Shown here: piece after piece, positions 55,916 to 64,000 of the stretch | How the letters are laid out: the number at the start of each line of letters is the position of its first letter | Numbering within the stretch: the first letter of the stretch is position 1 | DNA from: Pleionea sediminis | GTDB lineage: Bacteria > Pseudomonadota > Gammaproteobacteria > Enterobacterales > Kangiellaceae | Direction: 5' to 3' | Assembly: GCF_007570825.1 (NCBI RefSeq) | Contig: NZ_SUNB01000001.1 | Location: forward strand, 1,922,001 to 1,986,000 | DNA length: 64,000 bases | The notes under the pieces: generated by a model | Told to the model about the DNA's origin: nothing | What the model saw: the letters and a program-made list of their open reading frames with translations, nothing else | The model's database searches: none | Position numbers and translations under genes: made by a program

Positions 55916-56587
55916 ATGGATTTCAAAGAAATTCCTGGTGAAGATACACAGGCTAACGTTAAGAAAAATCGAGCAACGCTTATTGCATTAGCTGTTGTAT
56001 TTATCTCTCCTGTTTTATTTGCTTATTTAGCTTACTTCAACAATTGGTTTACTGGTGGCGGAAAAAGTCATGGTGAAATCATAGACAAGCCTTGGCACAT
56101 TGAGGACTTAAACATTGTCGATACTAGCTTTGGTGCCTGGGAAAACAGCAAGTATATGGGTAAGTGGAATTGGTTGTTGGTCATGGATCAAAATACCTGC
56201 AATGAGCAATGCCAAACTAACTATTTTTTATTGCAACAAACTCATCTCGGACTCGGTAAAAATACGAAAAAGAATAATTTTTTATTGGTTCTCAACCAGC
56301 AAAGTCCAAAGCTTTTCGATGAATGGCTCGATGTTGACACAATGCGAGTAAGAATTGATTCTGGTAAAGTTGCATTAAACTCAATTCAAAATCCAGCTGA
56401 TCGTCGAGGTTTAAATGGTCTTCCTATTCCGGCTAATGCTATTTATCTAGTCGATCCTTTAGGCAATATATTTTTAAAATATGATTTGATTAACTCTAAA
56501 GAAGAAGCACCAATTTACAGTAAAGGCCTTCGCTCTGATATAAGTCGAGTTATGCGTGTTTTAGATGTGAGCTCAAAAAATGAATAA
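55916..56587 (+). CDS. Membrane-anchored SCO-like protein of the cox cluster
   Basis: A 223-residue protein with a cytoplasmic N-terminus, one helix (about 23-43) and a periplasmic domain with thioredoxin-like strands. A CxxxC pair (CNEQC) lies where SCO proteins bind copper. A later strand, AIYLVDPLGNIFLKYD, resembles the SCO segment IFLVDPDG, but the SCO copper-ligand His is not apparent. A gene in this position is a standard, little-studied member of Pseudomonas-type aa3 clusters. It overlaps ctaA by eight bases. Confidence 0.75.
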   Translation: MDFKEIPGEDTQANVKKNRATLIALAVVFISPVLFAYLAYFNNWFTGGGKSHGEIIDKPWHIEDLNIVDTSFGAWENSKYMGKWNWLLVMDQNTCNEQCQTNYFLLQQTHLGLGKNTKKNNFLLVLNQQSPKLFDEWLDVDTMRVRIDSGKVALNSIQNPADRRGLNGLPIPANAIYLVDPLGNIFLKYDLINSKEEAPIYSKGLRSDISRVMRVLDVSSKNE

Positions 56588-57605
56588 TAAAACTCAAAAA
56601 CGTTTAACCCTAATTGCTCTTTCATTTGTTGTCGTTGTTATTGGTCTTGGCGCTTTTACTCGTTTAGCCGATGCTGGTTTGGGATGTCCTGATTGGCCGG
56701 GATGTTACGGATTTGTTGGCATACCACTAAAATCAGAAACGATTGCCAAAGCAAATCAGGCTTTTCCTGAACAACCTTATGAATTACACAAAGCTTGGCC
56801 AGAAATGGTTCATCGGTATTTTGCTGGGACCTTAGGATTATTAGTTCTGGGTTTATTCGTACTTGCTTTCAAAAAGCGTGGCCAACGAGATGCATGTTTA
56901 AAACTCTCGAGTGCACTTTTAGTACTTATTATATTTCAAGCCGCTCTTGGAGCCTGGACAGTTACTGAAAAGCTTCATCCTTCTGTTGTTATGGGGCATT
57001 TATTAGGAGGATTCGCTACTTTCTCTTTGTTAGTTATGTTAGCTATTCGTCTATATCAACCATCACTTAACGTTGCCCCAGGTATCATTCGTTCAAAGTC
57101 ACTTATATCACTCGCAATAATCGCTGTTGTTTTTCAAATTGCCTTAGGAGGCTGGACGAGTGCTAATTATGCGGCGCTTGCCTGTAAAGATTTGCCGATT
57201 TGTTTTGATGGGTGGACTCAATATACTAATTTTTCCGAAGGCTTCCAGTTTTGGGGACATGGTGCAGAGACTTATCAGTATGGTGTGATGAGCAATGAAG
57301 CTAAAGTCGCTATCCATGCGAGCCATCGAATTGGAGCAATGATTATTACGGCTCTAATTCTCACTATTCTTTGGATTTTATTTCGAAGAGCGCAAACTCG
57401 AATTGTTAAACAGTTTGCTGGATTGCTCACTCTTACATTGGCAATACAAATAACTTTAGGCGTTATCAATGTTACTTTTGATTTACCTCTAGCCAATGCA
57501 GTAGCTCATAATCTAGTCGCTGCCTTTTTATTGATTTCATTGGTTGGACTGAGAACGTTAATTTGGGTGAGCGAAAATAAAAAAATGGAGTCAATTAATG
57601 TCTAA
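56580..57605 (+). CDS. ctaA: Heme A synthase (COX15/CtaA)
   Basis: A 341-residue enzyme with eight membrane helices that oxidises heme O to heme A. Conserved His-bearing segments are present: GCPDWPGCYGF, WPEMVHRYFAGTLG, HPSVVMGHLLGG, HASHRIGAMI and AVAHNLVAAFL. The Cys pairs in loops (GCPDWPGC; ACKDLPIC) are both intact. Overlaps the preceding gene by 8 and ctaB by 8 bases, so the three are translated together. Confidence 0.97.
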   Translation: MNNKTQKRLTLIALSFVVVVIGLGAFTRLADAGLGCPDWPGCYGFVGIPLKSETIAKANQAFPEQPYELHKAWPEMVHRYFAGTLGLLVLGLFVLAFKKRGQRDACLKLSSALLVLIIFQAALGAWTVTEKLHPSVVMGHLLGGFATFSLLVMLAIRLYQPSLNVAPGIIRSKSLISLAIIAVVFQIALGGWTSANYAALACKDLPICFDGWTQYTNFSEGFQFWGHGAETYQYGVMSNEAKVAIHASHRIGAMIITALILTILWILFRRAQTRIVKQFAGLLTLTLAIQITLGVINVTFDLPLANAVAHNLVAAFLLISLVGLRTLIWVSENKKMESINV

Positions 57606-58503
57606 CGCTCAAGTAGTTGCTGTAGCTCCAAGTTGGCGTGATTACTTTGAGTTATGCAAACCCAAAGTTGTCGCGCTAATTTTACTAACAGCAGTTGTCG
57701 GAATGTTTCTCGCTGTTCCTGGTATGGTACCTCTCGATATTTTGATACTAGGGACTCTCGGTATTGGTATGGCTTCAGGTGCTGCAGCAGTTGTTAATCA
57801 TGTTGTCGATGCCAAAATCGACGCAAAAATGAGTCGAACAATAAACCGACCTGTTGCTACTGGAATGGTTGACCCAAGATCGGCATTGATTTTCGGTGCT
57901 GTTTTAGCTTGTTCGTCAATGCTCATTTTAGCTGTTTGGATAAACTTGCTAACGGCAGTTTTAACGTTTTTTGGTCTCGTGGGTTATGCTTTCATTTATA
58001 CGATGTACCTGAAGCGGGCAACCCCTCAAAATATTGTTGTTGGTGGTCTTTCGGGGGCTATTCCACCGCTATTAGGATGGGTTGCGGTAACTGGTGATAA
58101 TGGACAAATTCCAGCGGAAGCTCTATTGCTGGTGTTAATTATATTTGTTTGGACGCCTCCTCATTTCTGGGCGCTGGCTATTCATCGTAAAGATGAATAC
58201 GCTAAGGCAGATATTCCTATGTTGCCAGTAACCCACGGTATCGAGTTTACCAAAATTAATATCATCTTTTACACGGTACTGTTGTTGTTAGCGACTTTAT
58301 TACCTTTTTTAATCCAAATGTTCGGTCTCATATATTTATTGGGTTCAACAGCACTTGGTATTATCTTTTTAGTGTATGCATTTAGAATGAAGTTTGCTGA
58401 TCGTCCTGGTCTTGCGATGGAAACTTTTGGTTTTTCTATTGTGTATTTAATGCTTTTGTTTATTGTCATGTTAGTTGATCACTACTTTCCGATATACTTA
58501 TGA
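57598..58503 (+). CDS. ctaB: Protoheme IX farnesyltransferase (heme O synthase)
   Basis: A 301-residue UbiA-family prenyltransferase with eight or nine helices, adding farnesyl to heme B to make heme O. The substrate-binding Asn/Asp motif NHVVDAKIDAKMSRTINRP and the second conserved loop YAKADIPMLPVTHG are present. It provides the substrate of CtaA encoded just upstream. The stop overlaps the SCO start by four bases. Confidence 0.97.
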   Translation: MSNAQVVAVAPSWRDYFELCKPKVVALILLTAVVGMFLAVPGMVPLDILILGTLGIGMASGAAAVVNHVVDAKIDAKMSRTINRPVATGMVDPRSALIFGAVLACSSMLILAVWINLLTAVLTFFGLVGYAFIYTMYLKRATPQNIVVGGLSGAIPPLLGWVAVTGDNGQIPAEALLLVLIIFVWTPPHFWALAIHRKDEYAKADIPMLPVTHGIEFTKINIIFYTVLLLLATLLPFLIQMFGLIYLLGSTALGIIFLVYAFRMKFADRPGLAMETFGFSIVYLMLLFIVMLVDHYFPIYL

Positions 58504-59168
58504 ATTATTTAAAACAAATAACTGTTTATTCGTCGATTACTTTAGCCGTTATCCTTATTGGATTAATCATACTCTCCATGTCAGGTAATGAATTATCCTT
58601 GGATTTTAGTAATCAAAAAGAGCAGCCCAAAAACGCGATGGTTTATCCAAAATTTCGTCCAGTACCCGATTTTTCACTTAAATCAGGTGATACTACTTTA
58701 ACTCGTGATTTTTTAAGTGAAAAGTGGAGCTTTGTTTTTTTTGGATATACTTATTGCCCTGATGTCTGCCCTACAACAATGTCAGCAATGAACTCCTTTT
58801 ATCAAAATTTACCTCAAGAGTTTCAATTTGATACTCAAATGGTGCTGATTTCAGTTGATCCCGATAGAGATACACCGACTAATTTGTCTGATTATGCAAA
58901 AGCATTTAATCCTGACTTCGTTGGCGCAACAGCAGAGCATTCGCAATTAGAAACCTTTGCCCGTTCTTTTGGTGCGGTTTATTATAAAGTGAATGAAGAA
59001 CAGGAAGATTACTTGGTCGATCATACGGCTAAAATATTTTTAGTCGATCCTGATGGTAACCGACATGCTTTTTTTAGCAAGTCAATGGAAAATCCAACTC
59101 AAGGTTACGAGTATAATATTCCTCAAATGGTAGAAGATTACGCGATTATTCGTAATAACTATCGATAA
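58500..59168 (+). CDS. SCO1/SenC-family copper chaperone
   Basis: A 222-residue membrane-anchored thioredoxin-fold protein that supplies copper to CuA of subunit II. It has one N-terminal helix (about 9-28), the copper motif YTYCPDVCPTTMS and the third ligand His in VDHTAKIFLVDPDG. All three copper ligands are kept, unlike in the SCO-like protein at 55916. It is the last gene of the cox cluster, with only five bases to the convergent acyltransferase stop. Confidence 0.96.
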   Translation: MNYLKQITVYSSITLAVILIGLIILSMSGNELSLDFSNQKEQPKNAMVYPKFRPVPDFSLKSGDTTLTRDFLSEKWSFVFFGYTYCPDVCPTTMSAMNSFYQNLPQEFQFDTQMVLISVDPDRDTPTNLSDYAKAFNPDFVGATAEHSQLETFARSFGAVYYKVNEEQEDYLVDHTAKIFLVDPDGNRHAFFSKSMENPTQGYEYNIPQMVEDYAIIRNNYR

Positions 59169-59173
59169 ATTTT

Positions 59174-60382
59174 CTACTCTATAGGATCGGCTTCGAGATA
59201 GACGAGTTCGCATTTTTTGTGATCACATTTTCTAACTCTACCTTGAAATTGAAAATGCCGATCATCGAGGTATTCGTCCGATAGCGTTTGAGCAAACTTC
59301 TTACCTGCTGAACGAATTCGGTCGAGAAAACTTTTTTGATATACAAAATACACAATCGCATTTTTTTGTTTTAACTTTACTGGAACACCGTCTTTTTCTT
59401 CTATCCATTCAGCACCCTCTAGAATGTTTTTGTATCGCTCAGGGGTAACCGGTCGACTTTTATTTTTCTTAGGATAGAAAGATGGGTCGTCAAGATTTGG
59501 ACGAGTTTTAAAGCGGCGATGCACCCATAAATAATCTTCAGGATATTGCTCGAGATACTTTTCTAGAAATTCATTTATTGCTCGCGCGTCTTGATCAGGA
59601 TCTTGACCAATATTTTCTAGAGGCGGATAGAGTGTTACTTGAACTTTATCTCGACCAATTCTGCGTTGAGTCATTGGTATAACAGGGGCTTTAGTCAGTT
59701 TTGCGAAACGTGTTGTCGCCGTAATTGTTGCTGTCGATATATTGAAAAAAGGGACGAAAATACTTTGTTTTCTGCCGTAATCTTGGTCAGCTGCATACCA
59801 GACAAAGCCATTATTTTTTATCCACTTAACCATGTCTCTTGTTGCTTCTCTTGGAATCGGGTGAACAAATCGTTTTCGTCCTTCAACCATAGCGTGTTCG
59901 ATTACTGGATTCTCATTGCGACGGTACAGTGCACCAAGTTGAAATTGAGTACCTAGTAACGAGCCACCGACTTCGAGGTTTGTTAAATGAAATGCTAAAA
60001 CTAAACCGCCTTTTCCCTCTGCTTGTGCGGCTTCAAGATGTTCCATACCGATGACTTCCAAATGCTTATCCCACTGCCTGTCTGGACCAAACCAAAGCAT
60101 TGCTGTTTCCATCATACCAACACCCGTCGAGATTAAGTTCTCTCTAACTAGTTCCTCTTGCTCATTCACTGGCAGGTTTGGAAAACATCGTTGAATATTG
60201 ATTCTTGCAATGCGTGTGCGTTGCTTGACGCATTTATACATGAAAAGACCGAACCACTCGCCAAGACGAATTAGCATGCTATAAGGTAGACGCGCCACGA
60301 CTTTCATTAGAAAGAAAAAGAAATGCGTTGGCCAGTATTTGGGAGCATAAAAATTAGGTTGATTGGGCGAAGTGTTTGGCAT
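59174..60382 (-). CDS. LpxL/HtrB-family lysophospholipid acyltransferase with C-terminal extension
   Basis: A 402-residue inner-membrane-associated acyltransferase that adds secondary acyl chains to lipid A or a related acceptor. An N-terminal hydrophobic helix (about 20-40) precedes the catalytic HX4E motif in FHLTNLEVG (His near 131). Further family blocks are ADQDYGRKQSIFVPFF and LWVHRRFKTRP. Standard LpxL/LpxM proteins end shortly after the last block (about 306-320 residues). Here some 90 extra residues follow, basic, with two close Cys (RKCDHKKCELVY). The neighbours on both sides make or modify surface glycans. Confidence 0.88.
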   Translation of the reverse strand: MPNTSPNQPNFYAPKYWPTHFFFFLMKVVARLPYSMLIRLGEWFGLFMYKCVKQRTRIARINIQRCFPNLPVNEQEELVRENLISTGVGMMETAMLWFGPDRQWDKHLEVIGMEHLEAAQAEGKGGLVLAFHLTNLEVGGSLLGTQFQLGALYRRNENPVIEHAMVEGRKRFVHPIPREATRDMVKWIKNNGFVWYAADQDYGRKQSIFVPFFNISTATITATTRFAKLTKAPVIPMTQRRIGRDKVQVTLYPPLENIGQDPDQDARAINEFLEKYLEQYPEDYLWVHRRFKTRPNLDDPSFYPKKNKSRPVTPERYKNILEGAEWIEEKDGVPVKLKQKNAIVYFVYQKSFLDRIRSAGKKFAQTLSDEYLDDRHFQFQGRVRKCDHKKCELVYLEADPIE

Positions 60383-60460
60383 TGTTATCGATTTATGTCT
60401 CGTTCAACGGCTATGTGCTATTATACACCGAAAATAGTGTCTTAAAGTGATCGTTTACTA

Positions 60461-61354
60461 ATGCAGCAAACTAAAGTTTATCCACAACGCTGGTATGATG
60501 GATTTTTAGGTTATTTCTTTCGCTTGGCTGCGAGCGGTATGTTGCCTGCGTCTTGGTTTCGAGACCCGATTCCTAAAGTTGAAAATCGCAAGAAACTGGA
60601 TGGACCATTGAATTTAGAAATTGTTAGTCATTGTTGGCAATATTCTAACATGTTGGCCTATCAGTTGAGTTCTTTTGTTAATCACCCTCCAAAAACGACG
60701 CGAGTAACCGTTACTGTTTTTTACTCTGAAGCAGACAAAGATACTGCAGAACTATTGCAGTTCTTTTCTCAACACCGAATTTCGAATGTAAATTGGAATT
60801 GGCAGCCATTACCAAAAGAACAGTTGTTCCGTCGTGGAATTGGCCGTAACTGGGCGTCTCGATCGACAGAAGCGGACTGGGTTTGGTACACGGATTGTGA
60901 CATCATTTTTCATGAGGGATGCCTTGATACATTATGTGAGCAGTTGCAAGGCCGAACAGATACTTTGTTATTTCCGCGACAGGAACGTACGACGCCGATG
61001 TTGGCTGCATCCGATCCGATGCTTCAAGCGGGGCGAAAACCTCAATTGGTGGATATTGAATCGGACCAGTTTTCACTTCATTCTCGAGACCGAGCCAAAG
61101 GTGCTTTTCAGATCGTTCATGGTGATGTTGCACGCGCTATAGGCTATTGTGAGGGATTATCTTTATATCAAACACCTGCGGATCACTGGTGTAAATGTTA
61201 TGAAGACAGAGCATTCCGCTGGTTGGTAGGCACGCAAGGCACACCTATTGAAGTTCCCGGTGTTTATCAAATTCGCCATATACATAAAGGGCGATACAAA
61301 AAAGATTCTTTTTGGTCACGGGTACGCAGTAAAATCAGAAGGATGCAGGAGTAA
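60461..61354 (+). CDS. GT-A fold glycosyltransferase-like protein
   Basis: A 297-residue cytoplasmic protein. Strand and helix order and the DxD-like motif (WYTDCDIIFHEGC, about residue 147) indicate a GT-A nucleotide-sugar transferase. The upstream GRNWASRSTEADW resembles the segment preceding DxD in GT2 families. The C-terminal part includes DHWCKCYEDRAFRWLVG, a possible acceptor-site region. Donor and acceptor unknown. It is divergent from the LpxL-like gene and convergent with the GT2 gene. Confidence 0.75.
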   Translation: MQQTKVYPQRWYDGFLGYFFRLAASGMLPASWFRDPIPKVENRKKLDGPLNLEIVSHCWQYSNMLAYQLSSFVNHPPKTTRVTVTVFYSEADKDTAELLQFFSQHRISNVNWNWQPLPKEQLFRRGIGRNWASRSTEADWVWYTDCDIIFHEGCLDTLCEQLQGRTDTLLFPRQERTTPMLAASDPMLQAGRKPQLVDIESDQFSLHSRDRAKGAFQIVHGDVARAIGYCEGLSLYQTPADHWCKCYEDRAFRWLVGTQGTPIEVPGVYQIRHIHKGRYKKDSFWSRVRSKIRRMQE

Positions 61355-61359
61355 ATGAT

Positions 61360-62181
61360 TTATTCCTCGTTTAATAAATTTATTCCGTACTCAGTTTTAA
61401 TCACTTTATTTTTTTCGTTATGTTTGCGTAATGCTTTATTTTTTCTGACCATCTCTGGATCTTTATATCCGCGAGCGTGTTCTAGGTGAATAATATGCGC
61501 ATTGTAACGAATGTGCTTTCCTTTTATTCCCAGATTTTTTAATCGAACACCAATTTCTCGATCCAGTCCGCCCCATTGCATTCGCTGGTCAAATCCATTG
61601 ATTTCTAGAATATCCTTTTTCCAAGCTGATGCATTTCCTCCGGTAAAATTTGTTCTTGCTGTAGTAATCGTATTTAGAATACCAGACCAACGCTTTTTTG
61701 CTTTTAGTTTGATATTTTTTCGAGTTGTCGGCAAACCATGTTTAGTAAGCCACTCCCAGTCGAAACAAGTGTTCGACAATATGTCGTCTTTGGTAATGGT
61801 TTCACTCGTGGACATGGGGAGCCGAATGCAACTACCTGTCAGAAATACGCCTGGTTTCGCATTTTTTGCATGTTCTTCAACGAAGTCAGCACGAGGTATG
61901 CAGTCGCCATCTGAGAATATTAAGTAGTCGTATTTTGCCGCTAGTATAGCTTTATTTAATATTTCGCATTTACGAAAACCATCATCTTCGTGCCATAAAT
62001 GGTTAATATCTAAGTCTGTTTCATTTTGAAGTTTATTAATTACTTCTTTTGTCTCTGGTCCAGATCCATCATCAGCGACAATGATTTCAAAATCTTTATA
62101 TGTTTGAACACTGTACCCCCAAAGTACTTTCTCAAGCCATAATGGCGCATTGTAAGTGGTAAATATGACTGATATTTTCAT
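61360..62181 (-). CDS. Family 2 glycosyltransferase with galactosyltransferase-type C-terminal domain
   Basis: A 273-residue GT2 enzyme. It shows ISVIFTTYN at the start, nucleotide-binding VADDGSGPETKEV, the DxD-type metal site FSDGDCIPRADF, and a C-terminal segment GFDQRMQWGGLDREIGVRL typical of the Glyco_transf_7C extension. The ATG at 62181, behind AGGTGCCC, is preferred over the GTG at 62187. It follows the sulfotransferase-like gene by six bases, so the two probably act in the same glycan pathway. Confidence 0.88.
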   Translation of the reverse strand: MKISVIFTTYNAPLWLEKVLWGYSVQTYKDFEIIVADDGSGPETKEVINKLQNETDLDINHLWHEDDGFRKCEILNKAILAAKYDYLIFSDGDCIPRADFVEEHAKNAKPGVFLTGSCIRLPMSTSETITKDDILSNTCFDWEWLTKHGLPTTRKNIKLKAKKRWSGILNTITTARTNFTGGNASAWKKDILEINGFDQRMQWGGLDREIGVRLKNLGIKGKHIRYNAHIIHLEHARGYKDPEMVRKNKALRKHNEKNKVIKTEYGINLLNEE

Positions 62182-62187
62182 GGGCAC

Positions 62188-62976
62188 CTATTTCGACGGA
62201 TTACGAAGAGTTAAATTTTCTTCCACTTGCTTCTCCCAATCCATTAACTGATTTTCATCATAAGCTAAGGCGGATTTTTTTTCAGATTTAGCATTAACTC
62301 TCTGATTGGCTAATTTTAAAAATTTCCTTTGGCCTAAAAGGCTGAAGCCGGGTAAATTGAGACTTTCCCGGAAACTATTAAATGCATCGAGTTGTTTAAT
62401 TGTATTCACTGACACGCGAGCGACTTTGCCACCTTTTGATTCAATAAGTTTTTGATATTTATCTTTGCGTGCCTCTGTTTCCAGGCAATACCAATAACAC
62501 AGCTGATAATCATTGTATTGAGACAAATCTTTTAGAGTTGTAAGTGTGTTAGGGTCTTGCGGAGACAATAGATAGGTGAGTCCATTCAAAGTCCTACCGG
62601 GAATACTATTGAGTTGATTGAAACTTAAACTTATTTCTCGCAACGGACGATCTAAACAAATGAGATCGGGTGTGGGTAAATTATCTATGGAAAGCCAAGG
62701 CTCTAAAAATCCTTTTGAAATTAAATGGCTGCTCTCAAAATAAATATCACCTGCTTTCACCTGACGTTCAATTGCTGGTAATTTTTTTTCTATTAAAAAT
62801 TGGCTGGCTACATTAGGGTAGTGTTGAACAATCCGCATTACTCGATCATAACGTGGTTTGGGTTCATGAACGCTCACCACATTTTGTAAACAAGACAAAG
62901 CCTCGGTAATGAAGTTTGAGCCACTTCTACCGGTTGTAACACTAAATATAAATCGAACTTTGTCTAAGGATGTCAT
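62188..62976 (-). CDS. Sulfotransferase-like protein
   Basis: A 262-residue protein with the 5'-PSB-loop-like motif VTTGRSGSNFITEAL near the N-terminus, as in sulfotransferases that use PAPS. A later segment, LICLDRPLREISLSFNQ, corresponds to the 3'-phosphate-binding Arg/Ser region. I start at the ATG at 62976 (MTSLDKVRFIF), preceded by GGAAAA. The frame continues to 63039. It is co-oriented with the GT2 gene and may sulfate a surface glycan. Confidence 0.75.
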   Translation of the reverse strand: MTSLDKVRFIFSVTTGRSGSNFITEALSCLQNVVSVHEPKPRYDRVMRIVQHYPNVASQFLIEKKLPAIERQVKAGDIYFESSHLISKGFLEPWLSIDNLPTPDLICLDRPLREISLSFNQLNSIPGRTLNGLTYLLSPQDPNTLTTLKDLSQYNDYQLCYWYCLETEARKDKYQKLIESKGGKVARVSVNTIKQLDAFNSFRESLNLPGFSLLGQRKFLKLANQRVNAKSEKKSALAYDENQLMDWEKQVEENLTLRNPSK

Positions 62977-63136
62977 TATTTTTCCAGAAGTTTTAATGTT
63001 TTGGCAGTTTCCTGTAAAACTAAGGGATGTATTAGCCATAAATAGTAACTAAGATCATTGTCATTCTAAACGATTCCCTCCTTAAATTAAAAAGTTAATG
63101 TTAGTATTGCTACAGATGAAATAACGAGAGAATAGG

Positions 63137-63514
63137 ATGTATAAGCTTTATCTTGCTCTTGCAGCAGTATTTGGTGCTTTGTCTGTGATATTGGGTGCTT
63201 TTGCAGCACACGGGTTAAAGTCTCGTTTGGATGATTACGCCAAAGGAATATGGGAAACAGCTGTTCAATATCAAACAACTCATGCTTTGGCTCTAATGAT
63301 ATTAGCCATTTTGATGAAAAACTATGTAACGTCAAGTTCGCTTAAGGTCGCTGGTATTAGCTGGGTAATCGGAATCGTTATTTTTTCTGGTAGTTTGTAT
63401 TGTCTTGCATTAACAAGAATGAAATGGTTAGGTGCCATTACCCCGATAGGCGGAGTTGCATTTATTGTTGGTTGGCTCGCACTCTTAATATTTGCGATTA
63501 AGGGTTACGAATGA
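63137..63514 (+). CDS. DUF423-family membrane protein
   Basis: A 125-residue inner-membrane protein with four helices. It has the family patterns GAFAAHGLKSRL, YQTTHALALM, FSGSLYCLALT and ITPIGGVAFIVGWL, and corresponds to E. coli YgdD. Function is unknown. Its stop overlaps the next start by four bases. Confidence 0.93.
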   Translation: MYKLYLALAAVFGALSVILGAFAAHGLKSRLDDYAKGIWETAVQYQTTHALALMILAILMKNYVTSSSLKVAGISWVIGIVIFSGSLYCLALTRMKWLGAITPIGGVAFIVGWLALLIFAIKGYE

Positions 63515-63705
63515 AGTATTTTTTAGGTCTTATTATTCTTATTGGAGTCGTATTTTTAGTAGGGCCCGAATTTTTATATCTCGAATTTGGCTTTAATACT
63601 GGATTGATAGGTATGTTACTTATTTTTCTTGGTGCTGTGATTTATCGTGTTAGGCGTGCTTATCAAGAGCGAAGGAAGCAGCCTGAAAATGAAGATTTTA
63701 GTTGA
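63511..63705 (+). CDS. Small membrane protein
   Basis: A 64-residue protein with two hydrophobic helices (about 4-20 and 30-46) and a basic/acidic tail (RRAYQERRKQPENE). It overlaps the DUF423 gene by four bases (ATGA) and is probably translated from the same message. I recognise no family. Confidence 0.7.
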   Translation: MKYFLGLIILIGVVFLVGPEFLYLEFGFNTGLIGMLLIFLGAVIYRVRRAYQERRKQPENEDFS

Positions 63706-63738
63706 GTAAAACTCTTTATTTTTAAAGGGTTATCTAAA

Positions 63739-63757
63739 AAGGCGCATTTCACGCCTT
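63739..63757 (-). terminator. Intrinsic terminator after the DoxX gene
   Basis: A 6-bp stem AAGGCG/CGCCTT with a 7-base loop, about 35 bases past the minus-strand DoxX stop. On that strand a TTTTTAG tract follows. On the plus strand the T tract is absent. Confidence 0.65.
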
Positions 63758-63790
63758 AGTATATGAGCGTCAGTGAATTATTATCTTGTT

Positions 63791-64000
63791 TTATCTATTT
63801 AAGAATTTTCGACCAATCCAGTAATCGACACTGAAGTATTTTCCACCGCCTGTAAAGAAGAGCGATATGAGCATCACTAAATAGGTGACTGCGAATTCAA
63901 TGCCGTTATTTAAAATAACAAAACTACCTTTTGCGGTGAGCCAGTCGTAATTTCCATGCTCTTGAAGAATGGAGCGTGCTGCATTAAGTCGTTTACTTAC
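63791..64000 (-). CDS. DoxX-family membrane protein, 3' end only
   Basis: The last 69 codons of a minus-strand gene that runs off the right edge of the window, read from the nucleotide sequence. The translation contains GNYDWLTAKGSF, then a membrane helix (EFAVTYLVMLISLFFTGGG) and ends YFSVDYWIGRKFLNR. The GGGKYFSxDYW ending is typical of DoxX proteins. Start and full length lie outside the window. Confidence 0.8.
   Translation of the reverse strand, partial: VSKRLNAARSILQEHGNYDWLTAKGSFVILNNGIEFAVTYLVMLISLFFTGGGKYFSVDYWIGRKFLNR

Overview
The window looks like ordinary chromosome from a marine-type gammaproteobacterium of roughly 40% GC. The evidence is an accBC-aroQ operon, dsbD-cutA, fxsA-groESL, outer-membrane phospholipase A, LpxL-type acyltransferase and an aa3/caa3 cytochrome oxidase cluster in the gene order known from Pseudomonas-like genomes. 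A Kangiellaceae/Oceanospirillales-like source is plausible, but this is inference from gene content only. I see no rRNA, tRNA, CRISPR array, insertion sequence or prophage. Coding density is high, and the terminators are mostly GC-rich hairpins with T tracts.

Layout. 1-5.6 kb: an XRE regulator with a membrane tail, a small conserved protein, and a very large hybrid two-component sensor/regulator probably co-transcribed with a small exported Cys protein. 5.8-13 kb: succinate-semialdehyde dehydrogenase, then two exported metalloproteases (M28 and M4), each carrying two PPC domains, and a lipoprotein. 13-22 kb: 5-oxoprolinase, a TIGR02444-type protein, an autoregulated MerR/metal-permease operon, small envelope proteins, PldA and a crotonase. 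22-28.5 kb: aroQ-accB-accC, an alpha/beta hydrolase and an EamA transporter. 28.7-37.6 kb: an exported astacin protease, then a six-gene minus-strand operon (ABC ATPase, ABC permease, exported amidohydrolase, DesK-like kinase, outer-membrane patatin, DesR-like regulator) preceded by a large palindrome. 37.6-44.8 kb: cutA-dsbD, a REC-GGDEF protein with a lost active site, fxsA, and groESL behind a perfect CIRCE element overlapping sigma32-like and sigma70-like promoters. 45-50.3 kb: an adenylate cyclase-FHA protein with an orphan ParA, a histone H1-like protein with phased A tracts upstream, a DUF3530 protein, a thioesterase, and an ECF sigma/anti-sigma pair. 50.5-59.2 kb: the complete cytochrome c oxidase cluster with its assembly factors. 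59.2-64 kb: lipid A acyltransferase-like protein, two glycosyltransferases, a sulfotransferase-like protein, DUF423, and a DoxX gene cut by the window edge.

How the genes work together. The three secreted metalloproteases, 5-oxoprolinase and SSADH suggest a protein- and amino-acid-degrading lifestyle. The cox cluster supplies the terminal oxidase, heme A synthesis (CtaA, CtaB) and copper insertion (CtaG, SCO, SURF1). The most unusual unit is the 29.98-37.57 kb operon. It looks like an envelope-sensing two-component/ABC module that has acquired two exported hydrolases, with its own candidate operator.
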